From Ruegeria sediminis (GTDB lineage Bacteria; Pseudomonadota; Alphaproteobacteria; Rhodobacterales; Rhodobacteraceae), in assembly GCF_005938215.1 (NCBI RefSeq), contig NZ_VCPD01000002.1, forward strand, positions 310,001 through 374,000: a DNA stretch of 64,000 bases, read 5' to 3'. Below, piece after piece: positions 19,651 through 30,085 of this stretch. Below the pieces are notes generated by a model that did not search any database, was not told where the DNA came from, and worked only from the letters and a program-made list of their open reading frames with translations. Position numbers and translations under genes: made by a program. Within the stretch, counting starts at the first letter, position 1. Each line of letters begins with the position of its first letter.

Positions 19651-20459
19651 CTGGTACAATTCTCGACAAGATCAAAGCCTATAAACTTGAGGAAGTCGCG
19701 GCCGACAAGGAGCGGATACCCCAGGCGGATCTGGAGTTCCAAGCCCGCGAGGCGACACCCGTGCGCGGGTTTGCCAAGGCCCTGGAAAAGGCGAAAAGGA
19801 ACGGCTACGGCCTGATCGCGGAGATCAAGAAAGCCAGCCCGTCCAAAGGGTTGATCCGTCCGGATTTCGACCCGCCCGCCCTGGCCCAAGCCTACGAGGA
19901 AGGCGGGGCAACCTGCCTTTCGGTCCTGACCGACACGCCGAGCTTTCAGGGTGAAAAAGGCTATCTGACGGCAGCGCGCGAAGCCTGCGAACTGCCCGTG
20001 CTGCGCAAGGATTTCATGTACGACCCCTATCAGGTGGTCGAGGCGCGCGTTCTGGGCGCTGACTGCATCCTCATCATCATGGCCTCGGTGAGCGACGCGC
20101 AGGCCGCGGAACTGGAACAGACCGCCATCGACTGGGACATGGACGTTCTGATCGAGGTTCATGACGAGGCCGAGCTGGAACGCGCGTCGGACCTGCAAAG
20201 CCGCCTGATCGGGGTAAACAACCGCAATCTCAAGACCTTCGAGACCTCTCTTGACGTAACGCGGCGCCTGTCCAAGCTTGTTCCTGCCGATCGAATGATC
20301 GTCAGCGAAAGCGGTCTCAACACGCCCGCGGATCTGTCGGACATCGCCCGGTACGGCGCGCGCTGTTTCCTGATTGGCGAAAGCCTGATGCGTCAGGATG
20401 ATGTGGCTGCGGCGACCCGCGCCCTTCTGGCGAACCCGTTGGTGCCCGGAGCGATGTGA
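19647..20459 (+). CDS. trpC: Indole-3-glycerol phosphate synthase
   Basis: 270 residues, monofunctional (no fused TrpF). Shows the TIM-barrel signature [24 protein letters not shown] and [10 protein letters not shown]. Overlaps trpD (ATGA) and moaC (TGATG). Confidence 0.97.
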   Translation: MTGTILDKIKAYKLEEVAADKERIPQADLEFQAREATPVRGFAKALEKAKRNGYGLIAEIKKASPSKGLIRPDFDPPALAQAYEEGGATCLSVLTDTPSFQGEKGYLTAAREACELPVLRKDFMYDPYQVVEARVLGADCILIIMASVSDAQAAELEQTAIDWDMDVLIEVHDEAELERASDLQSRLIGVNNRNLKTFETSLDVTRRLSKLVPADRMIVSESGLNTPADLSDIARYGARCFLIGESLMRQDDVAAATRALLANPLVPGAM

Positions 20460-20932
20460 TGCCGCTGACCCATTTCGACAAGAAGGGCGACGCGCATATG
20501 GTCGATGTCTCGGACAAGGCCGTGACCCCCCGGGTGGCGGTTGCCGAGGGGCACATAAGGATGGCGCGGGAAACCTTTGACATCATTGCGGAAGGCAAGG
20601 CCAAGAAAGGTGACGTCTTAGGCGTCGCGCGGCTGGCGGGGATCATGGGCGCCAAGAAGACACCCGACCTGATCCCGCTGTGCCACCCGCTTCCGGTGAC
20701 CAAGGTAGCGGTCGAACTGACGCTGGACCCCGATCTGCCAGGAATCCGCGTCGAGGCGACGGTCAAGACCACGGGACAGACCGGCGTCGAGATGGAGGCG
20801 CTGACAGCCGTGTCCACCGCCGCGCTGACCGTCTATGACATGGCCAAGGCCGTCGACAAGGCGATGGAGATTGGCGGCATTCGCGTCCTGCTGAAAGATG
20901 GCGGAAAATCGGGGCGATACGAGGCGCAATGA
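20459..20932 (+). CDS. moaC: Cyclic pyranopterin monophosphate synthase
   Basis: 157 residues. Second enzyme of molybdenum-cofactor synthesis, forming cPMP. The MoaC core [13 protein letters not shown] and [12 protein letters not shown] are intact. The ATG at 20459 is used; it overlaps the trpC stop (TGATG). A GTG three bases earlier is the alternative. Continues straight into moeA by an ATGA overlap. Confidence 0.96.
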   Translation: MPLTHFDKKGDAHMVDVSDKAVTPRVAVAEGHIRMARETFDIIAEGKAKKGDVLGVARLAGIMGAKKTPDLIPLCHPLPVTKVAVELTLDPDLPGIRVEATVKTTGQTGVEMEALTAVSTAALTVYDMAKAVDKAMEIGGIRVLLKDGGKSGRYEAQ

Positions 20933-22101
20933 TCACGGTCGAGGAAGCCCGCGCCCTGCTGTTCGATCTTGTCCGGGTGTTGCCGTCCGAAGACGTACCC
21001 CTGACCGAAGCCGCTGGCCGTGTGCTTGCCCGTGACGTTGCCGCGACGCGCGACCAGCCTCCTTTTGCCGCATCGTCGATGGACGGTTACGCGGTCAAGG
21101 CGGCCGAGGTCGAGATGCACGCCATGTTCAAGGTCATCGGCGAAGCGGCCGCGGGTCACGGCTTTGACGGGAGCGTCGGCGCCGGCCAGGCCGTGCGGAT
21201 ATTCACCGGGGCTCCGGTGCCGGACGGTGCAGATTTCGTCGTCATTCAGGAAGATGTGGAGCGGCGCGGCAACCTGATAACCGTCAAAGACGATCCGGGG
21301 ACCAAGACCAACATCCGACCGGCTGGCGTCGATTTTACCAAAGGAACAACGATCGAAGCGCCGCGACTGCTGCGCGCCGAGGACGTCGCGCTGATGGCGG
21401 CAATGAACATCGCCTCGGTTCCCGTGACGCGAATACCCGACATCGCACTGATTTCCACCGGCGACGAACTGGTAATGCCCGGAGAGGATCCCGGACCGAA
21501 CCAGATCATCGCGTCAAACACCTTTGGCCTCAAGGCCCTGCTGGAAGGGTTCGGCGCGCATGTCCGCATTCTGCCGATCGCCCGGGACACGGTTTCGTCC
21601 CTCGAAACGGCGTTTTCGCTGGCCGAGGGCGCGGATATGGTGGTGACGATCGGCGGCGCGTCGGTCGGGGATCATGATCTTGTCGGTCAGGTGGCAGCCG
21701 GACTGGGTATGGAACGGTCCTTCTACAAGATCCGGATGCGGCCGGGGAAACCGCTGATGGCGGGGCGGATGGGAGACGCGGCCATGGTCGGGCTGCCGGG
21801 CAATCCAGTCTCGGCCATGGTGTGCGGATATCTATTTCTGGCGCCCATGGTCCGCCGGATGCTGGGGCTGGAAGAGACGCTGCCGCCCTTCCGCCGCGCA
21901 CGGTTGGCGGCGCCGATCGACAAGAACGGTCCGCGCGAACATTACATGCGCGCCGTGCTCGACGATAACGGACTCCGCGCCTGCGCCGATCAGGACAGTT
22001 CCCTGCTGAGCGTCCTGGCTCGGGCGAACGCCTTGCTTGTGCGCCCGCCGGAGGATCCGGCGCGCGATTCCGGGGATGAGGTACTCTACCTACCCTTGTA
22101 A
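20929..22101 (+). CDS. moeA: Molybdopterin molybdenumtransferase
   Basis: 390 residues. Inserts molybdate into adenylated molybdopterin. Visible: [11 protein letters not shown] near the N-terminus, GDELV, and GGASVGDHD in the MoCF-type domain, plus the [11 protein letters not shown] segment. Last gene of the trpG-moeA overlapping run; lexA follows with its own promoter. Confidence 0.96.
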   Translation: MITVEEARALLFDLVRVLPSEDVPLTEAAGRVLARDVAATRDQPPFAASSMDGYAVKAAEVEMHAMFKVIGEAAAGHGFDGSVGAGQAVRIFTGAPVPDGADFVVIQEDVERRGNLITVKDDPGTKTNIRPAGVDFTKGTTIEAPRLLRAEDVALMAAMNIASVPVTRIPDIALISTGDELVMPGEDPGPNQIIASNTFGLKALLEGFGAHVRILPIARDTVSSLETAFSLAEGADMVVTIGGASVGDHDLVGQVAAGLGMERSFYKIRMRPGKPLMAGRMGDAAMVGLPGNPVSAMVCGYLFLAPMVRRMLGLEETLPPFRRARLAAPIDKNGPREHYMRAVLDDNGLRACADQDSSLLSVLARANALLVRPPEDPARDSGDEVLYLPL

Positions 22102-22116
22102 CCCCACCCAAATCGG

Positions 22117-22145
22117 TTGACACAAAACGTGAACATGCGTAGAAC
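22117..22145 (+). promoter_or_regulatory. lexA promoter with SOS box
   Basis: -35 TTGACA (22117-22122), 17-base spacer, -10-like TAGAAC (22140-22145). The alphaproteobacterial LexA site GAAC-N7-GAAC lies at 22131-22145 and covers the -10, so LexA should repress its own gene. Confidence 0.88.
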
Positions 22146-22178
22146 AAAAGCAAACGCATGAGCGACGAGGTACGAGCA

Positions 22179-22877
22179 ATGTTGACCAAGAAACAACTGG
22201 ATCTGTTGGAGTTCATCCACAAACGGGTGCAGGCTGACGGTGTTCCGCCCAGTTTCGACGAGATGAAGGCGGCGCTGGACCTGCGGTCGAAGTCCGGCAT
22301 CCACCGGCTTATCACGGCGCTGGAGGAGCGCGGCTTCATCCGCCGGCTGGCTCACCGTGCGCGCGCCATCGAAATCGTGAAGCTGCCGGAAAGCCTGGGC
22401 GGCGAACCGACAGCGGGTTTCAAACCGCGCGTGATCGAAGGCGACAGGCCCTCTGGCCCGCGGCCCGCCAACGTGGAGCCGGTCGCGGTGCATGCGATCG
22501 AATTGCCGGTCATGGGCCGGATCGCCGCCGGTGTGCCTATCGAGGCGATCAGCCACGTCTCGCATCAGGTGGCCGTGCCAGGCTCCATGATCTCAGGCCG
22601 GGGCGAGCATTACGCGCTCGAGGTGCGGGGCGACTCGATGATCGACGCCGGCATCAACGATGGCGACGTGGTGGTGATCCGGGAAACATCTGTCGCGGAC
22701 AACGGCGACATCGTCGTGGCGTTGGTCGAGGATCAGGAGGCCACGCTCAAACGGTTCTTCCGGCGTGGCAATGCCATCGCTCTCGAGGCGGCGAACCCCG
22801 CCTATGAAACCCGCGTTCTGCCCGAGGACAAGGTAAAGGTGCAGGGCCGACTGGTCGGGCTGATCCGGACTTACTGA
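22179..22877 (+). CDS. lexA: SOS-response repressor LexA
   Basis: 232 residues. N-terminal winged helix-turn-helix (1-65) and a C-terminal self-cleavage domain. The Ala117-Gly118 cleavage site, Ser153 (GDSM) and Lys191 (ATLKRFF) are all present, so it should respond to RecA normally. The start is MLTKKQLD, with GAGG nine bases upstream; an ATG 21 bases earlier is in frame but less likely. Its end overlaps the opposed comEC by 7 bases. Confidence 0.96.
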   Translation: MLTKKQLDLLEFIHKRVQADGVPPSFDEMKAALDLRSKSGIHRLITALEERGFIRRLAHRARAIEIVKLPESLGGEPTAGFKPRVIEGDRPSGPRPANVEPVAVHAIELPVMGRIAAGVPIEAISHVSHQVAVPGSMISGRGEHYALEVRGDSMIDAGINDGDVVVIRETSVADNGDIVVALVEDQEATLKRFFRRGNAIALEAANPAYETRVLPEDKVKVQGRLVGLIRTY

Positions 22878-24922
22878 GATTTCGCCAGACGCCGGTCCGG
22901 GTTTCGGGTCGGCGACCACAATCGATTTCCTGACATTTCTACGCTGGTCCGAACCGTGCCGCCATCAAGGGCGAGGCTGCCGGTCAGCCTGAGCCGCTCG
23001 GGATCGAAAACGTCGCATTCGCCGGTGAGGTCGAGCGAGACCGTGGACACGACAATCAGGTTTGCATGGCAGCCGTCCAGGCGCTGCGCCGCGCGTTTGC
23101 CCGTGACGTGGATCAGCTCCCTGTCGATCAGTCGGAAGCGTCGCAAATCTCCGTCCGGTTGCGGCCATCGCGCGGCGGCGGCCGCTTGATCGGCCCCGTC
23201 CCCGTCGTTTTCCAGCCAGACGGTCGCAATGAAGCTGCTGCCCCGGTCCCTGCTCAGCGCCCGGCCCTGTTCCGTCATCACGCCCACAAGTCCGCCGGTG
23301 TCGGCCACCAGAACTTCGGGGCGTTGCACCTGCCCCCAGAGCGAAAGAGCGATGATCATGGGTAAGATCCCGGCCCAACGCCCCCTGCCCCGCCACAGGA
23401 TGAGCCACAGTGCACCCAGTGCCAAGACTGGCAGAACATAATCCGGGGGGCTGGCGACGAACCCGCGTGCGCCGACCATGCCCGCGACCCATTCTCCTAC
23501 CCCGAGGATCCAGTTCAGACCACGGCCCATGATCCACAGCCCGACCCATTCTAGGCCCAACGGCGACAGCACCACGGCCAGTACCGCCGCCGGTATGACC
23601 ACAGCCCCCATTACCGGCACCGACAGCACATTGGCCAACAGCCCGTAATGCGCCAGCATGTTGAAATGCGCGGCCCCTATCGGCGCGGTCGCCAGACCGG
23701 CTACGGTGGAGGCAAGAAACAAGCTTGCCGTCGGCCTGAGCCAGGCCGGGCCAAGGCCGATCCCGACATCCCGCAGCCCGCCGAACACCGCCACCAGCGC
23801 GGTCGTCGCAGCGAAGGACATCTGGAAACCGGGGCTGAGCAGCGACTCGGGGCGCAGACACAAGACAACGATCGCCGCGACTGCCACTGCGCGCAGCGAG
23901 ATGGCGCGTCGATCCACGAGGACAGCGCCCATCATCACCGCCACCATGATGAACGCTCGCTCGGTCGCCACGCTATTGCCCGACAGCGCCAGATAACCTG
24001 ATGCCGCCACCAGGGCAAAGAGGGCAGAGATCTTGCGCACGGGAATTCGCAGCGCCAGCGGCGGCACAAGCGACAGCCCGATCCGCATGGCCGCGTAGAC
24101 GAAACCGGCCAGCAAGCCCATGTGCAGCCCCGAGATCGCCAGCAGATGCGCAAGGTTGGACACCCGCAGGACGTCCACCGCGTCCTGGCTGATGGCGCTG
24201 CGGTCGCCAGTGGTCACAGCCGCGCCAAAGCCGCCGACATCGCCGGGCAAAACCGCCAGGACCCGGCCCGAAATGGCGGTCCTCAGTGCCGCAACGCGCA
24301 ACCCCGCAGCGCCGTCCTGCGGCGGCGCTGCGGTCACGACCGGATTCCGGGTGTATCCGGTCGCCCCAAGACCCAGAAACCAGGCATGGCGGCGGAAGTC
24401 GTAGCCGCCCGGCTCCACCGGGCCCTGCGGGGGCGACAAGTGTCCGGTCGTCATGATCCGCTGGCCCGGCATCAACGCCACGCTGTCGCCATGCAGGGAC
24501 AGACGGATGCGCGCGGGCCTGCGCACGGCAAGAACGCCTTTGAGACGAACTTCGTCCAGTGTGACCCGCAGCGCATCCGAGGCGGACCGGTCCAGCCCCA
24601 CGACCCGCCCCTCGATCGGGCCGTGATAGCGCCATTCCAGAACCGGCGCCGCCATCCTGTGGGCCCGGGCGCCGGCTACCGCGAAACCCGCGGCCGCCAG
24701 CGCCAGCGCCCAAGTCAACGGAGCCCAGGCCGCCGGCATCTTGCGCCCGATCCAGATCAAGCCAAACGCCAACAGAACGACGCCCGTGTAGGCACGCCGC
24801 TCTGGCTCTTGCGGAAGGGCGAAATAGAGGCCGATCCCCAGCGCCAGACACACTGGCGACCAGAGAAGCAGATTCCCGCGCTGCGCCAGCAACGCGGCCT
24901 CGACCCTTGCCAGAACGCGCAT
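22871..24922 (-). CDS. comEC: ComEC/Rec2 family membrane protein
   Basis: 683 residues with about ten hydrophobic segments. It has the N-terminal DUF4131-like part and the ComEC competence core ([19 protein letters not shown], then [13 protein letters not shown] and WLRPTAS). The family forms the inner-membrane channel for single-stranded DNA uptake. The soluble C-terminal part contains no HxHxDH, so the metallo-beta-lactamase-like domain of Bacillus ComEC is degenerate or absent, as in other alphaproteobacteria I know. Divergent from gltX. Confidence 0.9.
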   Translation of the reverse strand: MRVLARVEAALLAQRGNLLLWSPVCLALGIGLYFALPQEPERRAYTGVVLLAFGLIWIGRKMPAAWAPLTWALALAAAGFAVAGARAHRMAAPVLEWRYHGPIEGRVVGLDRSASDALRVTLDEVRLKGVLAVRRPARIRLSLHGDSVALMPGQRIMTTGHLSPPQGPVEPGGYDFRRHAWFLGLGATGYTRNPVVTAAPPQDGAAGLRVAALRTAISGRVLAVLPGDVGGFGAAVTTGDRSAISQDAVDVLRVSNLAHLLAISGLHMGLLAGFVYAAMRIGLSLVPPLALRIPVRKISALFALVAASGYLALSGNSVATERAFIMVAVMMGAVLVDRRAISLRAVAVAAIVVLCLRPESLLSPGFQMSFAATTALVAVFGGLRDVGIGLGPAWLRPTASLFLASTVAGLATAPIGAAHFNMLAHYGLLANVLSVPVMGAVVIPAAVLAVVLSPLGLEWVGLWIMGRGLNWILGVGEWVAGMVGARGFVASPPDYVLPVLALGALWLILWRGRGRWAGILPMIIALSLWGQVQRPEVLVADTGGLVGVMTEQGRALSRDRGSSFIATVWLENDGDGADQAAAAARWPQPDGDLRRFRLIDRELIHVTGKRAAQRLDGCHANLIVVSTVSLDLTGECDVFDPERLRLTGSLALDGGTVRTSVEMSGNRLWSPTRNPDRRLAKSQ

Positions 24923-25000
24923 GGTTGCCCCCGTCCGCCCGGCTCGTTAGACAGGCGCCAACGCTATCCCGCCACGGTTACCAAAAGGTTAATTGCCTCC

Positions 25001-26401
25001 ATGTCCGAACAGGTCGTCACCCGATTCGCCCCCTCGCCCACCGGCTACCTGCACATCGGCGGGGCCCGCACGGCGCTGTTCAACTGGCTCTATGCGCGCG
25101 GGCGCGGCGGCAAATTCCTTTTGCGGATCGAGGACACTGACCGCGAACGCTCGACCCCTGAGGCGACGGCCGCGATTCTGCAGGGTCTGGAGTGGCTGGG
25201 TCTGGACCACGACGGGGACGTCATCAGCCAGTTCGAAGGTGCCGCACGCCACGCCGAAGTGGCGCACCAGCTTCTGGCCGAGGGGAAGGCCTACAAGTGC
25301 TTTTCCACACAGGACGAAATTGCCGATTTCCGCGAGAAGGCCCGCGCCGAGGGAAAATCCACCCTGTTCCGCAGCCCGTGGCGCGATGCGGATGCCGCAA
25401 ACCATCCCGACGCGCCCTATGCCATCCGCATCAAGGCGCCGCAGGACGGCGTGACCGTGATCCGCGACCAGGTGCAGGGCGACGTGACCATCCGCAACGA
25501 TCAGCTGGACGACATGATCCTGCTGCGGTCGGACGGAACGCCGGTCTACATGCTGGCCGTCGTGGTGGATGACCACGACATGGGCGTGACGCACGTGATC
25601 CGGGGCGACGACCACCTGAACAACGCCGCCCGTCAGATGATGATCTACGAGGCGATGGGATGGGAAGTGCCGGTCTGGGCGCATATCCCTCTGATCCACG
25701 GGCCGGACGGAAAGAAACTCAGCAAACGCCACGGGGCGTTGGGCGCGCAGGAATACCAGGCGATGGGATATCCGGCCGCCGGAATGCGGAATTACCTGGC
25801 GCGGCTCGGCTGGAGCCACGGCGACGACGAGTTCTTCACCGACGAACAGGCCAGGGAATGGTTCGATCTGGACGGGATCGGCAAGAGCCCTGCCCGGTTC
25901 GATCTGAAAAAACTGGAAAATCTCTGCGGACAACATATTGCGGTCTCGGATGATGCTGCGCTGCGGCAAGAAATCGAGGCTTACCTGGACGCCGCGAAAC
26001 TTCCAGCGCTTTCCCCGACACAAGCCGGTGATCTGGAGCGTGCGATGTATTGCCTCAAGGATCGGGCCCGCACATTCCCGGAACTTCTTGAAAAGGCGCG
26101 TTTTGTTCTGACATCGCGCCCGATTTCGCCCGATGAAAATGCCACGAAGGCGCTGCGGTCTGTATCCGACGGTATACTGAACGAATTGACGCCGCACGTG
26201 CAAAATGCTAGCTGGACCCGAGACGGACTGGAGGAGGCCCTGAACGCGTTCGCCGAAACGCAGGGGTTGAAGTTCGGCAAACTGGCGGGTCCGCTCAGGG
26301 CTGTGCTGGCGGGTCGTGCTGTCACACCTTCGGTTTTCGACATGATGCTTGTGCTGGGGCGAGAAGAGACCTTGGCGCGGCTTTCTGATGCAGTGAATTA
26401 A
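25001..26401 (+). CDS. gltX: Glutamyl-tRNA synthetase
   Basis: 466 residues, class I synthetase. The HIGH-type motif is HIGG (residues 18-21) and the KMSKS-type motif is KKLSKRHG near residue 238. The ATG at 25001 is the start; the in-frame region upstream is the comEC antisense. A second, shorter relative, gluQ, lies at 54.4 kb. Confidence 0.97.
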   Translation: MSEQVVTRFAPSPTGYLHIGGARTALFNWLYARGRGGKFLLRIEDTDRERSTPEATAAILQGLEWLGLDHDGDVISQFEGAARHAEVAHQLLAEGKAYKCFSTQDEIADFREKARAEGKSTLFRSPWRDADAANHPDAPYAIRIKAPQDGVTVIRDQVQGDVTIRNDQLDDMILLRSDGTPVYMLAVVVDDHDMGVTHVIRGDDHLNNAARQMMIYEAMGWEVPVWAHIPLIHGPDGKKLSKRHGALGAQEYQAMGYPAAGMRNYLARLGWSHGDDEFFTDEQAREWFDLDGIGKSPARFDLKKLENLCGQHIAVSDDAALRQEIEAYLDAAKLPALSPTQAGDLERAMYCLKDRARTFPELLEKARFVLTSRPISPDENATKALRSVSDGILNELTPHVQNASWTRDGLEEALNAFAETQGLKFGKLAGPLRAVLAGRAVTPSVFDMMLVLGREETLARLSDAVN

Positions 26402-26520
26402 GCCTGGTTTCATGTTCAGGTAACGCTGCTCCGCTATATTACGGACTGCGCCGGCGCGCAGCCGTTGCCCGCACGGTCGGACAGCGAACCGGCCTGCGCA
26501 TGAACGAGGAAAGGACAACC

Positions 26521-27816
26521 ATGTCTGAGAGCAAAGAAACAGCCAAACTGACTGTGCATGGCAAGAGCTACGAGCTGCCGGTCTTTTCTCCGACTGTGGG
26601 GCCGGACGTGATCGACATCCGCAAGCTTTACGGTCAGGCGGGTGTGTTCACCTATGATCCGGGCTTCACGTCGACCGCAAGCTGCGACAGCACCATCACC
26701 TATATCGACGGTGAAAAGGGCGAATTGCTGCACCGCGGCTACCCGATCGACCAGCTTGCGGAAAAATCTCACTATCTGGAAGTGTGCTTCCTGCTGCTCT
26801 ACGGCCATCTGCCGTCGGCGGAGGAACTGGAGAAGTTCGAGACCACGATCACCCGGCACACGATGATCCACGAGCAGATGCACTATTTCTTCCGTGGATT
26901 CCGCCGGGATGCGCACCCGATGGCGACCATGGTGGGCGTGGTGGGCGCGATGTCGGCCTTCTATCACGATTCGACCGACGTGAGCGATCTGCGCCAGCGC
27001 GAGATTGCGGCGCACCGGCTGATCGCCAAGATGCCGACGATTGCGGCCATGGCGTACAAGTACTCGATCGGCCAACCGTTCGTGTATCCGCGTAACGATC
27101 TCGATTATGCGTCCAACTTCCTGTACATGTGCTTCGCCGTTCCGGCCGAGGATTACGAAGTAAACCCGGTTCTCAGCCGCGCCATGGACCGGATCCTGAC
27201 CCTGCACGCGGACCACGAGCAGAACGCATCGACCTCGACCGTGCGCCTGGCCTCGTCCTCGGGCGCCAACCCGTTCGCCTGCATCGCGGCCGGCATCGCC
27301 TGCCTCTGGGGGCCGGCGCATGGCGGCGCCAACCAGGCTTGCCTGGAGATGCTGGAAGAGATCGGCACCGTCGACCGCATTCCAGAATACATCGCCCGCG
27401 CCAAGGATCATGACGATCCGTTCCGGCTCATGGGTTTTGGCCACCGCGTCTACAAGAACTTCGATCCGCGCGCCAAGGTGATGAAGCAGTCCGCCGACGA
27501 GGTGCTGGACCTGCTTGGCGTCGACAACAACCCCAAGCTGCAGGTGGCCAAGGCGCTGGAGAGGCAGGCGCTGGAGGATCCCTATTTCATCGACAAGAAG
27601 CTGTTTCCGAACGTGGATTTCTACTCGGGCATCATCCTCGAGGCGATGGGCTTCCCGACCTCGATGTTCACGCCGATCTTCGCGCTGTCGCGCACTGTCG
27701 GCTGGGTCAGCCAGTGGAAGGAAATGATCGCCGACCCGCAGAACAAGATCGGCCGCCCGCGCCAGCTGTATCTGGGCGAGACGATGCGCGACTACGTGGA
27801 TATCGAAAAACGCTGA
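26521..27816 (+). CDS. gltA: Citrate synthase
   Basis: 431 residues, hexameric type II length. Condenses oxaloacetate and acetyl-CoA at the entry of the TCA cycle. Catalytic segments: [23 protein letters not shown] and DFYSGI. The start ATG has AGGAAAGG upstream. Ends at a strong terminator. Confidence 0.97.
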   Translation: MSESKETAKLTVHGKSYELPVFSPTVGPDVIDIRKLYGQAGVFTYDPGFTSTASCDSTITYIDGEKGELLHRGYPIDQLAEKSHYLEVCFLLLYGHLPSAEELEKFETTITRHTMIHEQMHYFFRGFRRDAHPMATMVGVVGAMSAFYHDSTDVSDLRQREIAAHRLIAKMPTIAAMAYKYSIGQPFVYPRNDLDYASNFLYMCFAVPAEDYEVNPVLSRAMDRILTLHADHEQNASTSTVRLASSSGANPFACIAAGIACLWGPAHGGANQACLEMLEEIGTVDRIPEYIARAKDHDDPFRLMGFGHRVYKNFDPRAKVMKQSADEVLDLLGVDNNPKLQVAKALERQALEDPYFIDKKLFPNVDFYSGIILEAMGFPTSMFTPIFALSRTVGWVSQWKEMIADPQNKIGRPRQLYLGETMRDYVDIEKR

Positions 27817-27835
27817 GATACACTGCAACGAAACG

Positions 27836-27866
27836 AAAACGCCCCGGCCTTGTCCGGGGCGTTTGC
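27836..27866. terminator. Strong bidirectional terminator after gltA
   Basis: Perfect 10-bp stem AACGCCCCGG/CCGGGGCGTT with a 6-base loop between the convergent gltA and radical SAM genes; A run on one side, TTT on the other. Confidence 0.88.
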
Positions 27867-27870
27867 CGTT

Positions 27871-28959
27871 TCAGAACAGGGACAGTTGCGCCCCTGCCCG
27901 CTCGGGCCGGACGAACAGGTCGCTGCGAAGCGGCGCCGTTTCGATTTCCAGGCCGATCCGCTTGACGGCTGCCCTGAACCGCTGGGCGATCATTTCTGCG
28001 TAGCGACCTTCGCCGAGCATCCGGTGCCCCCAGCGCGGGTCGTAGTCGCGACCGCCGTGCATCTCGCGCAGCCTGGTCATGACCTTGTCGGCGCGGCCTG
28101 GTTCGTGCGCGGCCAGCCACTCCTGCCAGAGTTGCGAAACCTCGCGGGGCAACCGCAACATGATCCAACTGGCTGCATCCGCGCCGGAGTCCCTGGCCGC
28201 TTGCAACAGCGCCTCAAGCTCGTGATCGGTCAAACCGGGGATCAGCGGCGATGTCATGACCCGCACAGGCACGCCCGCCCGCGCCAGGCGTTCGATCGTC
28301 CGCAGTCGGCGCAGCGGTGCAGGTGCGCGCGGCTCCATCCGACGTGACAGTCCGGCATCGAGAGTCGTCAGCGATATGCCGACTCTCACCAGCCCATCCC
28401 GCGCCATGTGGGCAAGGATATCCAGATCGCGTTCTATCAAGGCCCCCTTCGTGACGATGGCGACCGGGTGTCGGGTGTCCTTTAGCACCTCGAGACAAGC
28501 CCGTGTAATCTGCCTGTCCTTTTCGATCGGCTGATACGGGTCGGTGTTCGTGCCAATGGCGATCGGCGCAACCTTGTATGACCGCGCCGCCAATTCGCGA
28601 CGCAACACTTCGGCCGCGTTAGGTCGCGCAATCAGCCGGGTTTCAAAATCCAGACCGGGGGACAGGCCCAGATAGGCGTGGGTCGGACGGGCGAAGCAAT
28701 AGACGCAACCGTGTTCGCAACCGCGGTAGGGATTGATCGAGCGGTCGAAAGGAAGATCCGGAGAGCGGTTGTAGGTGATCAGGCTGCGTGCCACTTCGTC
28801 CCGCACAACCGTCTGAAGAACGGGAGTTTCTTCTTCGTTGTCCCATCCATCGTCGAAGGCTGCGGTTTCGTGGCGCTCGAACCGCCCGGCATGGTTCGAC
28901 ACCGCGCCGCGACCCGGTGCGTTGAATTGAGATTCCGCCGTGTTCTTCAATTGTTCCAT
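27871..28959 (-). CDS. PA0069-type radical SAM protein under apparent SOS control
   Basis: 362 residues. The radical SAM cluster motif CEHGCVYC is at residues 81-88, followed by FARPTHAYLGLSPGLDFET, which identifies the PA0069/spore-photoproduct-lyase-like group. Members are thought to act on nucleic acids but the reaction is unknown. The promoter carries a perfect LexA box in its spacer, and the ATG lies only six bases after the -10, so the transcript may be leaderless. This puts the gene among damage-inducible genes. Confidence 0.88.
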   Translation of the reverse strand: MEQLKNTAESQFNAPGRGAVSNHAGRFERHETAAFDDGWDNEEETPVLQTVVRDEVARSLITYNRSPDLPFDRSINPYRGCEHGCVYCFARPTHAYLGLSPGLDFETRLIARPNAAEVLRRELAARSYKVAPIAIGTNTDPYQPIEKDRQITRACLEVLKDTRHPVAIVTKGALIERDLDILAHMARDGLVRVGISLTTLDAGLSRRMEPRAPAPLRRLRTIERLARAGVPVRVMTSPLIPGLTDHELEALLQAARDSGADAASWIMLRLPREVSQLWQEWLAAHEPGRADKVMTRLREMHGGRDYDPRWGHRMLGEGRYAEMIAQRFRAAVKRIGLEIETAPLRSDLFVRPERAGAQLSLF

Positions 28960-28965
28960 TCCCCA

Positions 28966-28994
28966 AATCTAGAACAATAAGGGAACATCGGCAA
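28966..28994 (-). promoter_or_regulatory. Promoter with SOS box for the radical SAM gene
   Basis: Minus strand: -35 TTGCCG (28989-28994), 17-base spacer, -10 TAGATT (28966-28971). GTTC-N7-GTTC (plus strand GAAC-N7-GAAC, 28972-28986) lies inside the spacer, the same site type as at lexA. Confidence 0.78.
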
Positions 28995-29239
28995 CTGATT
29001 CACTGGCTCGCGTCACACCGGCACACGGATCGGGCGACCGGGCCTTTTCGGAGGCGACATGTGGTGCGTTCAGGAAGATCATGTGAATTATTCCTTCGTG
29101 ACGCGTCAAAATCTGATCTATAGGTCGGTTGCGGAACCGCCTATGTCGCAATCAACGCAGTCGAAATGCGGCGAAATGGCAAAAACGGACCAACTTGCCA
29201 CACTGGGGCGCGGCCCCAAACAGCTCAGGGAAACGGCTC

Positions 29240-29938
29240 ATGTCGGATGAAGAAGACATCGTCCTGTCGGAACTGAACGACGACGAACTCGTCGAGCAGA
29301 TGTTTGACGACCTTTACGACGGTCTCAAGGAAGAGATCGAAGAAGGCGTGAACATCCTTCTGGAGCGCGGTTGGGCGCCCTATGACATCCTCACCAAGGC
29401 CCTGGTGGGCGGCATGACCATCGTGGGCGCCGACTTCCGCGACGGGATCCTGTTCGTGCCCGAAGTTCTTCTGGCGGCCAACGCCATGAAGGGCGGCATG
29501 GCCATCCTCAAGCCGCTGCTGGCCGAAACCGGCGCACCGCGCGTCGGCAAGATGGTGATCGGCACCGTCAAGGGCGACATCCACGACATCGGCAAGAACC
29601 TCGTGTCGATGATGATGGAAGGCGCCGGCTTTGAAGTGGTCGATCTGGGCATCAACAACCCGGTTGAAAACTACCTGGAAGCGCTGGAAACCGAAAAGCC
29701 CGACATTCTGGGCATGTCAGCCCTGCTGACGACCACCATGCCTTACATGAAGGTCGTGATCGACACGTTGGTCGAACAAGGCGTCCGGGACGAGTACATC
29801 GTTCTGGTGGGCGGCGCGCCGCTGAACGAAGAATTCGGCAAGGCCATCGGCGCCGACGCCTATTGCCGTGACGCGGCAGTGGCCGTCGAAACCGCAAAGC
29901 ACTTCGTGTCGCGCAAGCACAACCAGCTGACCGCCTGA
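29240..29938 (+). CDS. Corrinoid protein of an MttB-type methyltransferase system
   Basis: 232 residues. An N-terminal helical cap (about 1-95) precedes a B12-binding domain with GDIHDIGKNL, in which His115 is the expected lower ligand to cobalt, then GMSALLTTTMPYM and VGGAPLNEEF. Such proteins carry the methyl group taken from methylamines or betaines by an MttB-family partner; the only partner here is at 1.0 kb. The start is MSDEEDIV (AGGGAA upstream); the longer frame from 29129 is not favoured. Ends at a strong terminator. Confidence 0.92.
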   Translation: MSDEEDIVLSELNDDELVEQMFDDLYDGLKEEIEEGVNILLERGWAPYDILTKALVGGMTIVGADFRDGILFVPEVLLAANAMKGGMAILKPLLAETGAPRVGKMVIGTVKGDIHDIGKNLVSMMMEGAGFEVVDLGINNPVENYLEALETEKPDILGMSALLTTTMPYMKVVIDTLVEQGVRDEYIVLVGGAPLNEEFGKAIGADAYCRDAAVAVETAKHFVSRKHNQLTA

Positions 29939-29961
29939 TCCGACGATCGCGATTGTTTCCA

Positions 29962-29997
29962 AGGGCCGCCCAATTTCGGGCGGCCTTTTCTTTTTTT
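29962..29997 (+). terminator. Intrinsic terminator after the corrinoid protein gene
   Basis: GGCCGCCC/GGGCGGCC stem, AATTTC loop, then TTTTCTTTTTTT. Confidence 0.92.
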
Positions 29998-30085
29998 ATC
30001 AGCTTGTTACGGCGGCATTCATCTTTTGTTTACAGTTTTCCGTGCTAGATCTGCCGCACGGAATTGATTGGTATTGAGGTTACCG

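Noticed and set aside
29059-29250. 63-codon frame upstream of the corrinoid protein gene with GGAGG before its ATG
   Set aside because: It overlaps the true start of the corrinoid gene, has no recognisable features, and its composition looks like untranslated leader.
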